64,000 nucleotides of DNA from Corallium rubrum (taxonomy: Eukaryota; Cnidaria; Anthozoa; Scleralcyonacea; Coralliidae): contig OZ036002.1 of assembly GCA_964035015.1 (NCBI GenBank), positions 11,923,199 through 11,987,198 of the forward strand, written 5' to 3'. This document shows positions 35,584 to 46,486 of the stretch, piece by piece. The notes beneath the pieces were generated by a model. It made no database searches. It was not told the origin of the DNA and was given only the letters and a program-made list of their open reading frames with translations. The translations under genes and the position numbers were made by a program. Each line of letters starts with the position of its first letter. Position 1 is the first letter of the stretch.

Positions 35584-37977
35584 ATGTCTACGATGGATTT
35601 GACACCAGAAGAACACGAAACCACAGCCGGTAATGTCGCGAACACTGAAAAGACAAATACCGAAGACACGGTCACTACGGACGATCAAAGGAAAACAACT
35701 CCAGATCATCAAGCGCAAATACAAGGGATCAGGGGAGTGCGATCCCAAGAGAAATCAAGTGTGACTCGCTCCATAACAAAACTAAACAAAGTTATGCGAG
35801 AACGGGGGAGTCGATCACTTATACGGAGCCTGATCACGAAAATCGAAGGTCACGTTCAGAACGCCGATATTTCTAATAGAAAGCTGTACGAGCTTCTACC
35901 CGAAAGAGAACATGCGTCGGTCGAAAATTGGTTCGTTGAGGTGGTCGAGAAAGCTGACGACGCTGTTGCAAGTGCCTATAGCCATCTAGACGATCGCGAG
36001 GGCGAACCCCCCTCCTTCTTCGGATCAGTTACCCACTCGAAAGTCAACACGTCGACAAGCCTGAGTTCATCAGCACGAGTAGCCAAAGCGCGTCGAAAAG
36101 CCGAGATTGCGAAACTAGCTGCGAAACAGTCCGAAGAAGAGTGGAAACGACGCGAGCGCGAAGATCAAGCACGAAACGAACTTGAACTAGCCGAACAAGA
36201 ACGTCGCGAAAATCTCGAACAGGTTAAATACAATCGCGAACGTCTAGCGAGAGAAGAATCCGAAAGACGCCGAGTCCAAGAAGCCAAAGACTTAGCTGCA
36301 CAGGCTGAGTTAGACGCGAGACTTATCGAAGTCGAGACGAAAGATTCAGACTCAGAGTGTTTAAAACAACGCCTTCGTGACTTTGAGGATCATGAAGACC
36401 CCGGCGGCCTCGAGCTAATTGGATATGAACACTTGAAACACGGAAACGCACGCGAGGAGAAAACGAATATTAAAATAGATTACGCAAAACTTTCGCCAGT
36501 TCTCGAAGAGCAAAAACCCAAAGAAACACCAAACTCCACAGCTTCCTGGATAGCCAAACTACCCCGGCCAACTGACTCTCCACCTACCTATACCACCCAA
36601 GTCCCGCACCAAACGTTATTCCACAAATCCGTTCCACGGCTTACGCTAACCAAGTTTGACGGCGATCCACTCAAATGGACAGACTGGTCTGGCATGTTTC
36701 ATGCCATTATACACCAGACGGAGATGTCAAACGCAGAGAAAATGACCCACCTTCAACAGACCGTTGTTGGTAAAGCAAAGTCGGAGATAGCTGGTCTTCT
36801 CTACAATGGAGAGCTCTACGACCAAGCCCTGAAGCGCCTCGAAAGTCGGTTTGGAAAGCCACATATCGTTGTACAAGCCCACCTAGATAAGCTTGCAAAG
36901 ACACCGCCAGTCATTGAGAACGATGCGAGTGTCACCACTTTTTCCAACGTGTTGAATAACATTGTTTGGACCTTCAAAGGCCTTGGATACGAAGACGACT
37001 TAAGAGCGTCCAGCAACGTCAGAACGGCTGTTGAAAAACTACCAGCAACATTGTCGCTCAAGTGGAATGAACATGTAGTCGGAGAAAACGCTCAACGCCC
37101 GACGTTAGAATCTCTTGCGAAATGGCTACAAAAACAAGCCGAAGCCCACGAATTCTTGCCAACAAAGCCAAAAGCAAAAGTGGATGGAAGAGACGATAGA
37201 CGACCTCGAATACCGAAGGGAAATGGAGGAAACCGTGGTGGTGTTAATTCCTTTGCGACCCACGAGAGGACAACTGAATCCTGTCCCCTTGGTGACGGAG
37301 ACCATCCAGTTTTCAAGTGCAAAAAGTTCATCGAAATGAACCCGGACGACCGTGCCGAAACCGCAAAGGAAGCCAATCTTTGTTTCTCCTGCCTCGAAGG
37401 TGGACATCGTTCTCGAGAATGTCCCTTAACCGAAGCGTGTGGTACCGACGGCTGCAAGAAAAAACACCACAAATTGCTCCATCTCTCGAAGCGTGTATTC
37501 GGCAACCAAGACTACTCAGAACACACGAAGTTAACGTCGCATACTCGCCAAAGTTCCCAAGTTGTCCTCCAAGTGGTTCCTGTGATCCTCCACGGGCCGG
37601 CAAAAAACTTGAAAACTTATGCAATGTTGGATTTGGGGAGCACCTGCTCTCTCATCCAAAATCGCATAGCTGACGAATTGGGGCTCGATGGCCCCCAAGA
37701 AAGAATGACTTGAACGGCACTCAGCAGAGAAAGTCCATCCTCTCGCGTAAGGTCAATTTGAGTGTCAGTCCTTCATCCAACCATGCGGAACGTTGGTCCG
37801 TCGATCACGCAAGAACGGTCGAAAAACTGAATTTACCCAACGTAACGGTAGATATGTCCAAGGAAAAGAAAAGATGGCCGCACTTAGCCGACCTCGACTT
37901 GCCATCCACAAAGGGAAGTGAAGTAACAGTACTCCTTGGCGCCGATGTTTTCGACCTAATTGTCCCACTCGATAAAT
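35584..37977 (+). pseudogene. BEL/Pao gag with start of protease, truncated
   Basis: ATG at 35,584 opens a 709-codon frame. Residues about 165-260 form a charged coiled coil. About 350-520 is the Pao-type gag domain (DUF1759: LTLTKFDGDPLKWTDWSGMF). A zinc knuckle CFSCLEGGHRSREC (C-x2-C-x4-H-x4-C) and a C-x4-C-x3-H-x3-H finger follow. A retropepsin-like domain (DUF1758) begins with YAMLDLGSTCSLI. At about 37,709 a one-base shift moves the frame. The protease-region reading continues (KKRWPHLADLDLPS, VLLGADVFDLIVP) to a TAA at 37,977-37,979, where the element stops. Reverse transcriptase, RNase H, integrase and the 3' LTR are missing. It would have made virus-like-particle proteins in the cytoplasm. 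Confidence 0.85.
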
Positions 37978-38118
37978 AACGTCAACCTGTTGTCTCATCT
38001 CAAGAGCCTTAGCAAACTGATGAACTACTTGAGATAATTGAGACACAGTTGATTTACAATGAACTTCTCCCATGGGGCTGCCATTACTCAGAGTGATTTT
38101 GCAAACTAAACTAAACAA
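37976..38118 (-). pseudogene. LINE reverse-transcriptase scrap
   Basis: Minus strand: GSPMGEVHCKSTVSQLSQVV HQFAKALEMRQQVDVIY (given in two parts). This resembles the RT palm segment just before motif A in CR1/Jockey-type LINEs ('GKSTVTQLL...H..AKALE....VDVIYLDFSKAFD'). The match ends exactly at the junction with the BEL fragment, before the catalytic Asp. Confidence 0.6.
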
Positions 38119-38169
38119 GACGCCCGCTAGGCGTAAACTCGGGCTACTTAAAATATATACAACATATTA

Positions 38170-39420
38170 ACAAAGAAGATTAATACGAACTGTGAACAAT
38201 AAAAACACAGAAACCAAGGCGAAACCTAGCCATACTGGTGTAGCAAAACATTGAGATGGTGGCCATACTGGTGTAGCAAAACAATGAGATGGTGGCCATA
38301 CTGGCATACCAAAACAATGAAATGGTGGTCATACTGGTGTACCAAAACAATGAAATGGTGGCCACACTGGAGTACCAAAACAATGAAATGGTGGCCATAC
38401 TGGTGTACCAAAACAATGAAATGGTGGCCATACTGGCGTACCAAAACCATGAAATGGTGGCCATACTGGTGTGCCATAACAATGAAATGGTGGCCGTACT
38501 GGTGTGCCAAAACATTGAAATTGTGGCCATACTGGCGTAGCAAAACAATGAAATGGTGGCCATACTAGTGTAGCAAAACATTGAAATGGTGACCATACTA
38601 GTGTAGCAAAACATTGAGATGGTGGCCATACTCGTGTACCAAAACATTGAAATGGTGGCCATACTGGTGTGCCAAAACATTGAAATGGTAGCTATACGGG
38701 TGCACAAAACAATGAAATGGTGGCCATACTGGTGTGCCAAAACATTGAAATGGTGGCCAAACTGGTGTGCCAAAACATTGAAATGGTGGCCATACTGGTG
38801 TGCCATAACATTGAAATGGTGGCCATACTGGTGTGCCAAAACATTGAAATGGTGGCCATACTGGTGTGCCAAAACATTGAAATGTTGGATTGGTGGCCAT
38901 ACTGGTGTACCAAAACATTGAAATGGTGGCCGTAATGGTGTACCCAAACAATAATACACACTTGATGAAAGTAATGTATAAAGTGTTTAATTACAATAAT
39001 AAACAATACAAGCAAAAATAAAGGAAACCACATACAGCATTCACAGACAAGTCACTTCAGTTAAATGTCAACCTCGATGAAGATGTAAAACACAGCATGT
39101 TTACCTTTCACTTGCAAGTTGGCTTTATCAACTTTCTTTGTTCTTTGATTTACAGCACTTGAGCAACATTTTTGGACAATTTAAGTAATATTAACACATG
39201 TAAGATCATGTAAATTGATCGAGAACACATTGATCGAGAATTTTCGTATAAAGTTTGATCGAGTGCTACACATTTTCAGCGTACGGTTATCGAGATCGCC
39301 GACCAACCCAGGTCTACTATAGTCTATTGTAAGCATTGTGAGTGTGTTTATCATTAAAACACAAATTCACTTCGAACAACACAACCAAAGGCCGTCAGGA
39401 GAGAAAAAACGCATGACTCC
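38170..39420. mobile_element. MITE with internal 33-bp minisatellite, long allele
   Basis: Right half (38,943-39,420) matches 28,966-29,445 in direct orientation: CCCAAACAATAATACACACT, CATACAGCATTCACAGACA, TTACCTTTCACTTGCAA and AAATTCACTTCGAACAA. The left end is not clearly visible, so the minisatellite or the LINE scrap may have replaced it. Confidence 0.65.
38227..38945 (+). repeat. 33-bp minisatellite, about 21 units
   Basis: Unit CATACTGGTGTACCAAAACA ATGAAATGGTGGC. Two main variants have ACAATGAAATGG or ACATTGAAATGG; one unit carries an extra TTGGATTGG near 38,886. Because 33 is a multiple of three and the unit lacks stops in several frames, long repetitive frames (for example HQYGHHFNVLV on the minus strand) arise. 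There is no evidence that they are translated. Confidence 0.9.
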
Positions 39421-39469
39421 TGCACGCTCCTGCATGAAAATGATCAGCCATTAAAAATACACCGGCGTG

Positions 39470-39590
39470 GTTTCGCAAAGCCTGTCGGGATGATGCAATA
39501 ATTGCAATTTCGCGACACACAAAAAAAAAAAAAATAACAGAGCCGAAACCTAGACTCGTCCGACCACAGGTCGCCCGAGTAATTACTAAT
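39470..39590 (-). repeat. Short dispersed repeat, second copy
   Basis: Reverse complement of 7020-7140: GAGCCGAAACCTAGACTCG, poly-A, GCAATTTCGCGACACA, GATGATGCAATAATTGCAA. Confidence 0.5.
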
Positions 39591-39599
39591 TTATTACAC

Positions 39600-39687
39600 C
39601 CAGTATTTTTGGGTGCTGTGACTGGCCGATTCCAGGGCTTTTTCCCACCCTCCAAATTTCAAAAAAACCCTGAGAACGAGGTTGGAC
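39600..39687 (-). mobile_element. Solo end of the CAACCTCGT MITE family
   Basis: GACTGGCCGATTCCAGGGCTTTTTCCCACCCTCCAA...CCCTGAGAACGAGGTTG (quoted in part) resembles the right end of 52,681-53,196. No matching left end is nearby. Confidence 0.45.
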
Positions 39688-39743
39688 ACTGGACACAGCT
39701 AACCCAAGGCAAAATTAGTTTGCTGCCTCGGCATGGTCTGCAG

Positions 39744-40198
39744 CAAGGGCGTAGGAACAGGGGGGGCTAAGGGGCTGCAGCCTCCCCCCCCCAATATTTT
39801 ATCTTGCTGATATTAGCCCCCCCAATATTTTGCCCAACTACGGTTTGAGATTAAATGAGTTAACGAGATCGTTGGTAATAATTCATAAAAATAAAAAATA
39901 AATCATCCTAACACCATAAAAATATGAATTTCTTTCGTACAGAACGGGAAATTCGTCATGATATGACCGAAATCTATTTCTCTGCAGGCATCACAAGGCA
40001 GGGACGCGAGGGGCCTGGGTTGCAGTAGAACCCAGTACGCACAGCGCATAGGTAGAACCCCCATGCTATGTGACCATTTTTCTGAAGCTGAAAACTAGTC
40101 GTGGACCCCCTAGGCGGATTTGTGGCATTTAAGCCGCGAATGCGCATTACACAAACTCAACTAGCCCCCCCAAAGTAACACTGCTTACTACGCCCCTG
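39744..40198. mobile_element. hAT-type MITE, 455 bp, TSD GTCTGCAG
   Basis: Starts CAAGGGCGTAGGAAC and ends TTACTACGCCCCTG; flanked by GTCTGCAG at 39,736-39,743 and 40,199-40,206. C-rich patches (CTCCCCCCCCCAATATTTT) sit near the left end. Non-coding. Confidence 0.85.
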
Positions 40199-40206
40199 GT
40201 CTGCAG

Positions 40207-40504
40207 TAATAAGTTAGCTTATGAATCATTTGAGGTATTATTACAAAAGTCATTTAATACAATATATAATTCAAATGGCAATTCCTGTAGAAAACATTCC
40301 TCTTACGAGAAAGGGCAATTGGCTGCCCCCGCGCTGTGAGGGAAGGGGGGGGGGGGGGGGCAGCTGCCCCCGCTGCTCCCGTGGCTCCGGCGCCCCTGCG
40401 TATAGGTGTATAGAACTTATCATATCTCTTCTTCGTTTCTTATCACTGCTATATGCTTTGTTACGTTTACTGACAAAACTAATTGGCCTCTGGGTTAGAG
40501 ACAT
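40207..40504. other. No gene; poly-G patch
   Basis: Contains CAGCTGCCCCCGC... next to a G run (about 40,346-40,360) that resembles worn MITE ends. Borders the tandem duplication. Confidence 0.35.
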
Positions 40505-43138
40505 CTTCTCTTTCGTATGCCGAGATATTAAAACGCACCATCGCACACGTAAATAAAATAAGCCAATTATCATTTTCAAAATTATCGCATATTTTCCGAA
40601 AGAAAAGAAATGGAATATGCCAGCAGAGCTGGCGTTTCAGGAGGAGCGGTTGTCACTATAGTACTCTTGAAATCCTTGTTTTGTACTTTGTAACGCAACC
40701 TAAGATCGGACCACACATTTAGTTGGTTTTTTTGAGACTAGAGATAAATTAACTGATTGGCGCTTTCCGACGTGTGCCTTTGGCATAAATTCCAATGACC
40801 GCCAATGCATCCTTTAAAAACCATTTCACAAGACTTTCTGTCTATACTGTAATATCATCAGATCTCCTCACTTCCGAGTGAAAAACCTGTACAAGAGTTA
40901 ACCCTTTTCCATCGAGGGTTTTGTCATTAATTAACGAGTAAAATCGTCTGACATTATTGGGAAGCCAGACTAAACTACAGTACATAACTCATAAGACTAT
41001 TAAAATCTCATGGTACACTGGATAATTAATATTCTGTACTATTGATATTCTCTGTAGTGTAAACTGACGGAACCACCTTGGCCTTGCGAAAATATATGCC
41101 TGTTCGAAAGTTAAGATAAATGAACTGATAGTGATTTGCTATACTTTCAAACCCGAGCCGCCCGTGCTTTTTGACAACTTTATTCTATCTAGCCACTACG
41201 ATTAAACTTGTAATTTACCAGAAATGTTGAGATAAATTAACTAATTTATATAAGTTTGTTTCCGACTTTTCCCGTTGGCAAACATTTAAGATCCAACGCT
41301 CATTCAACATGAGACACATAGAACTATCTTTTTACTTAACGTCTTATATAATAACACAATTTCTGAATTTCACTAGTGCAGTTTAAATATAAGCTAGGAT
41401 GCCATTCTTTGTTTAAATCGTCACCTTTCCAAAAGGAAAGAGATACGAGTTTATACACTAACACGCGCGGTGTTTAATCGAGACTACAACTCACTTATGA
41501 ACGAATCATACACTGGAAATTGACCATTGCTATACTTTACAACAACGCAAAAGGCAGCCTTACCTTTCCCATATGTTGATTTATTAAACGTGTTCCAATA
41601 AAGCAGAGATGTAGAGTATCCAAACTGGTGTAGCAGTTTAACGCTGTCGTTTGAGGAAGATACGAACAACGCAGCAAAGAAAACAACGCAGCAAAGAATA
41701 TGAAGTGCGCGCTTCCGCCACAGGATACGTTGAAAATAGTTTTTGATTGGCTGCGACCACTGCGACTTTTTAGTTTCATTGACCAATCACAATCGGCGTT
41801 CCGAGCACTGCGAGCTTACTGCTTCTCTTTCGTATGCCGAGATATTAAAACGCACCATCGCACACGTAAATAAAATAAGCCAATTATCATTTTCAAAATT
41901 ATCGCATATTTTCCGAAAGAAAAGAAATGGAATATGCCAGCAGAGCTGGCGTTTCAGGAGGAGCGGTTGTCACTATAGTACTCTTGAAATCCTTGTTTTG
42001 TACTTTGTAACGCAACCTAAGATCGGACCACACATTTAGTTGGGTTTTTTGAGACTAGAGATAAATTAACTGATTGGCGCTTTCCGACGTGTGCCTTTGG
42101 CATAAATTCCAATGACCGCCAATGCATCCTTTAAAAACCATTTCACAAGACTTTCTGTCTATACTGTAATATCATCAGATCTCCTCACTTCCGAGTGAAA
42201 AACCTGTACAAGAGTTAACCCTTTTCCATCGAGGGTTTTGTCATTAATTAACGAGTAAAATCGTCTGACATTATTGGGAAGCCAGACTAAACTACAGTAC
42301 ATAACTCATAAGACTATTAAAATCTCATGGTACACTGGATAATTAATATTCTGTACTATTGATATTCTCTGTAGTGTAAACTGACGGAACCACCTTGGCC
42401 TTGCGAAAATATATGCCTGTTCGAAAGTTAAGATAAATGAACTGATAGTGATTTGCTATACTTTCAAACCCGAGCCGCCCGTGCTTTTTGACAACTTTAT
42501 TCTATCTAGCCACTACGATTAAACTTGTAATTTACCAGAAATGTTGAGATAAATTAACTAATTTATATAAGTTTGTTTCCGACTTTTCCCGTTGGCAAAC
42601 ATTTAAGATCCAACGCTCATTCAACATGAGACACATAGAACTATCTTTTTACTTAACGTCTTATATAATAACACAATTTCTGAATTTCACTAGTGCAGTT
42701 TAAATATAAGCTAGGATGCCATTCTTTGTTTAAATCGTCACCTTTCCAAAAGGAAAGAGATACGAGTTTATACACTAACACGCGCGGTGTTTAATCGAGA
42801 CTACAACTCACTTATGAACGAATCATACACTGGAAATTGACCATTGCTATACTTTACAACAACGCAAAAGGCAGCCTTACCTTTCCCATATGTTGATTTA
42901 TTAAACGTGTTCCAATAAAGCAGAGATGTAGAGTATCCAAACTGGTGTAGCAGTTTAACGCTGTCGTTTGAGGAAGATACGAACAACGCAGCAAAGAAAA
43001 CAACGCAGCAAAGAATATGAAGTGCGCGCTTCCGCCACAGGATACGTTGAAAATAGTTTTTGATTGGCTGCGACCACTGCGACTTTTTAGTTTCATTGAC
43101 CAATCACAATCGGCGTTGCGAGCACTGCGAGCTTACTG
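40505..43138. repeat. Tandem direct duplication, 2 x 1,317 bp
   Basis: Unit 1 is 40,505-41,821 and unit 2 is 41,822-43,138, starting CTTCTCTTTCGTATGCCGAG and ending GCACTGCGAGCTTACTG. I found only two differences: GTTGGTTTTTTTGAG against GTTGGGTTTTTTGAG, and GGCGTTCCGAG against GGCGTTGCGAG. Neither unit encodes a recognised protein; the minus-strand 100-codon frame near each unit's end carries no motif. Either a very recent duplication or an assembly artefact (two haplotypes joined). Confidence 0.92.
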
Positions 43139-43612
43139 CGAACAAATGATTTAAAAGGCATCACCGAGTGTGTCAATTTCAAGTAATGGCAAATTTACAA
43201 AGAGCCGTTCACAGCTACAACTAATACGCCATTTAGACAGGCAAACTACAGATGAATAGCCACAGAGCAAAATCTTTCGTTGAAGGGCAATCAATACGGT
43301 TACTTACCTTGTAACAAGAAGAAACACCTTGGTTAAAGAATGTTTTGTTCGAACAGCACTCGACTCTTCAACCTCTGTGAATTCAATTTTCTCGACAATG
43401 ACACGGGCGATTTCTTCACCTTTTCTGCAGAATGTAATGAAGGGGCTCCTTGTTCCGTAGACATGATTTAATTTCGTCCTCGCAAAAGAAAAAGTCGTGC
43501 AAATTGGCCAATTCTTCTTCGAAATAAAACGCTCGCCTCGAGGCGGCCATTTCACTTCGAAGTGAAGTGATATCGAACTACCAGAATGCATTGCGGTTTT
43601 TGCTATAAGGTT
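43139..43612 (-). repeat. Repeat R, minus-strand copy
   Basis: Mirror of 31,927-32,398, directly after the tandem duplication. Includes the same TTACTTACCTTGTAACAAG splice-donor-like block. Confidence 0.75.
43333..43464 (-). CDS. Small conserved ORF in repeat R (43 aa), second copy
   Basis: MSTEQGAPSLHSAEKVKKSP start; differs from the 32,070 copy mainly at silent sites and at its last residues (EQNIL stop). Function unknown. Confidence 0.35.
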   Translation of the reverse strand: MSTEQGAPSLHSAEKVKKSPVSLSRKLNSQRLKSRVLFEQNIL

Positions 43613-43680
43613 AAAGGTCCATTGGGCCAAGTTTCGGGCTGACCGCGAAAGGCCTGTGCCCCACAAAGCTTAATTTCAAA

Positions 43681-43851
43681 ATGGCTACAGAAGACGAGGT
43701 AATCAACAGCCTCAAACGAACTTTAGAGCGTGAAAAATTGGATTTCTTGACTGGGACTTCGAATCGCCACAACTTGCGTGACCTGTCGCGTACGTTTGCT
43801 GAACTTGATCGGGTAGTCGAAGATGTGGTTAAACACGGAGCGGGCGCATAA
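43681..43851 (+). CDS. Small ORF (56 aa), unknown
   Basis: AAAATGG start context. MATEDEVINSLKRTLEREKL is followed by a charged, helical-looking sequence ending KHGAGA stop. Amino-acid composition and the absence of low complexity make it look coding. It ends beside a poly-C run (43,859-43,874), so it may be the cut-off first exon of a longer gene. It lies divergent to the repeat R ORF, about 215 bp away. Confidence 0.35.
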   Translation: MATEDEVINSLKRTLEREKLDFLTGTSNRHNLRDLSRTFAELDRVVEDVVKHGAGA

Positions 43852-43874
43852 AAGGGGCCCCCCCCCCCCCCCCG

Positions 43875-44800
43875 GCTACGCACTGACAGTTTGAAATGTC
43901 AACAGTCAAGTCAACGAGTCAGTGAGCTGGTGAAGTTTTGAGAATTATCTTTTATTTATAACCTTTTTACCTTTCAATTACCATGTAAATTGTAAAGAGA
44001 AGCATAAGAGTCTTAGATAAAAACAATTCTGAAGTGATTAGATTTATTTGGTCAATGAATTTGTAAAATATATAAGCTTATATTATGACCTTGCTTTCAA
44101 ACGATGTTTGAAGGTCACGTTGAGCTGCTTTGTCTTTCGCCGTTTTTTAAAATAGAGTTCCACATAAAAGACAGTATTTTGATATTTAACTAAAACAGAC
44201 CATTTAAACGAAGACAATAAATAGTTTATTGTATGAACTTTGCAAGTCAATATATCACAAATTGAGAACTTTTTAGTAGTCATTTGTCTGGCTTTCCAGA
44301 CAACATGTACTGTCGGTCGTGCAAAAACAAAGTTGTCATCGTTGAAAAGTGACTGAGATGATGTTCAGACATCTACATGGAGATATTCATTATCAACATT
44401 CTTGGTGTATATAAAAGGGTCTTATGATTACAAGGACGGAAGATATGAATGAATAAGCAAAGAATACAGACATCATCTGCATTCAACAAGAAAAATGGTG
44501 AGACGCTTGGTCTTTTTCGTACGGTTTTTCCTCACCTTAGTTTTGTTTCGACGTATTGGAAGCGTAATTTTTCCGTCTTTCTACTCAAAATGATGTGTTA
44601 CACTTGAAAAAGACAAATTCGATGTTTGGGAAGTGGCAAGTTTAATTTAAAAACAGTAAACAAGTCTCACAAGTCACAAAAGCTCCACTCTTCAGTCTTA
44701 GCAGGGTCTTAGCCAAAGTTCCTCTGTAAGGCCGGAAGTAATTTTGGCTGTGTGGACCAATCAGATGCGTTTGGGCAGGATTGGCTGAGTACCTCAGCCA
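43875..44800. other. No gene recognised
   Basis: AT-rich unique sequence with TATATAAAAGGG near 44,405 (a TATA-box-like element upstream of the unknown ORF at 44.8 kb) and the TTTTAAAAAACGGCG-type region near 44,140. Confidence 0.35.
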
Positions 44801-44806
44801 GTACTT

Positions 44807-45232
44807 ATGCAGTCGCTACATCGTCACATGCACGAGCAAAGTAAGTTGTTCCCAATGTTGGAAAGAATAATGGAAAGGGCAAATCGAGCAATTCAGAGGC
44901 GGTTGACTCCAAGAATGAGCAAACTACATCCTTGGCTAATTTGTTTTGATGTGGCAATGCCGCAAGAAGTGTTTAACCTTCTTCACAAAACCATCCTTGG
45001 CGAGTCAAGCTATGGCCTTGAAATTCACCAAGTTGCGAAGGCTTATAGTTTTATTTAATAAATTTATAGAGTGTGGGGGGTTTCAGAAACAACTTAAGGA
45101 AGGGAAAGGGCATGTTAAAGTCATTGTTGATTCTGAAAAGAAGGGGATATTTGAGTATGTGTTGAAGGAAGAAGTTTTAAGAGGGAAATTACATTATGGG
45201 TATTGGAACCAGCATGGCATTAGTCAACACTG
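44807..45232 (+). pseudogene. Unknown ORF with one frameshift
   Basis: First part encodes MHEQSKLFPMLERIMERANR and KLHPWLICFDVAMPQEVFNL up to HQVAKAYSF. The sense reading then continues one frame over near 45,055 as NKFIECGGFQKQLKEGKGHV, ending GYWNQHGISQH stop. Codon choice looks coding in both parts. I do not recognise the family. It is convergent with the 46.5-49 kb gene, so it may be a partner ORF of the same mobile element. A TATA-like motif lies about 400 bp upstream. Confidence 0.4.
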
Positions 45233-46480
45233 ACAAACAAGAGCAATTAAAAATCTTTTATTATTTTGTTTACAACCATTTTGATATATATGGTATTCTA
45301 CAAGCCAGGAGCTAAATACTGTTTATTCAAATAGACACCTAAAGCTTTGTTTACATTTCATGCTAGTTCGATTTTACAGATCGAATAAAAGCTAAAAAAG
45401 GTTTAATAGATTTCCAAGGATATAAAACCATAGACATAGTCAAAAAACTGTTTACTCAGTATCTCGCTCCTATTTGTGGGACACTATATACATGTATATA
45501 GTGTAATTTTAATATTATTGACATTTTCTCTCAGAATATTTAGCTGTAACTACCTAATACCTTCTGCAATGGTTTTAATATACAAATATGTATCAGTTTT
45601 ATGTGGCTCAGATCTTGTTTTCCCAGGCTGGATTTTCCCCATGTAAACATGATTGACCAGGCTGGCCCACCTAACCATGCAGGTAAATCAAGGCTCCATA
45701 CACAGACAAATTTTATCACAAGGTAACAGATACATGTAAAGTCATGTTTACATAGGATAAATCCAGCCTCACTTTCATAAGTGCAAAATTTGTTTTATTG
45801 AAGTAGCTTGACTACATAATACTATACTGTTGGCATTCATCATTGACCCATTCCTGCCTAAGACAGCCGTTATTATTTTATTCTGGATAATGCCAGATGA
45901 CTTTATTCAGCATAGGGAAGGGGCCAGTTGGGGCTGGCCTAGACAGGAATGGGTCAATAATTATTGTAATTACCACCAAAAGTTAAATGTGTAGTGTGTA
46001 CTGTATGTTATAAAACCCTGTAATTAAAACTTCTCATGCTGAGTCTGACTGGTAAATTTGTGAGGCTAGGGGTTGGGAAGAACCCTTGAAAGTTTGGTAA
46101 ATATATACTTGCAATAATCATGGCAAAACCAAACTGCAAATATACCAAATGTTATGAATGTTTAACTTTTTAAGGAAAGTGGAAAAAGCCCTTGGGATCT
46201 CAGCTACTTGGGCAGGATTTCTCCATGTAAACATGGATTGACAGAGCTTTAAACTTTGTCACACTTCACAGTGCTTTGACTCACATGCTCGGGTAGACAA
46301 GCTTGCCCCATCAGTCATATTTATTTGTAGAATATCCAGCCCGGGTAACCTAGATCCCTGTCACACACAAGCTGCTAAGTGACATTTCAGCTAGGCTGAA
46401 AATGGGAAAGGCCCCCCTCCCCCTGCCTCTGCAACTTTAACTTCACTAATTATTTCAGAAAGCCTGCATTATTTCTTGAA
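45233..46480. other. Intergenic, with one small MITE; no gene
   Basis: Besides the MITE at 45,843-45,957, two loosely similar stretches (45,620-45,660 and 46,205-46,245) share TTTTCCCCATGTAAACATG / TTTCTCCATGTAAACATGG and GATTGACCAG / GATTGACAGA. They may be ends of a worn element. Confidence 0.4.
45843..45957. mobile_element. Short MITE, 115 bp
   Basis: TTGACCCATTCCTG and mirror CAGGAATGGGTCAA. The interior shares ATTTTATTCTGGATAATGCC and GATGACTTTATTCA with the TTAA MITE at 32.8 kb, so it is the same family with a mutated border. Confidence 0.65.
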
Positions 46481-46486
46481 TACTCT

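Noticed and set aside
37092-37624. Minus-strand frames over the BEL gag
   Set aside because: Shadows of the gag zinc-knuckle region.
38227-38945. CRISPR-like array of 33-bp repeats
   Set aside because: Units are contiguous with no unique spacers, in eukaryotic DNA, inside a MITE.
40505-43138. Host gene in the tandem duplication (100-codon minus-strand frame in each unit)
   Set aside because: No family motif, alternative overlapping frames of similar length, and conservation explained by the duplication being recent.
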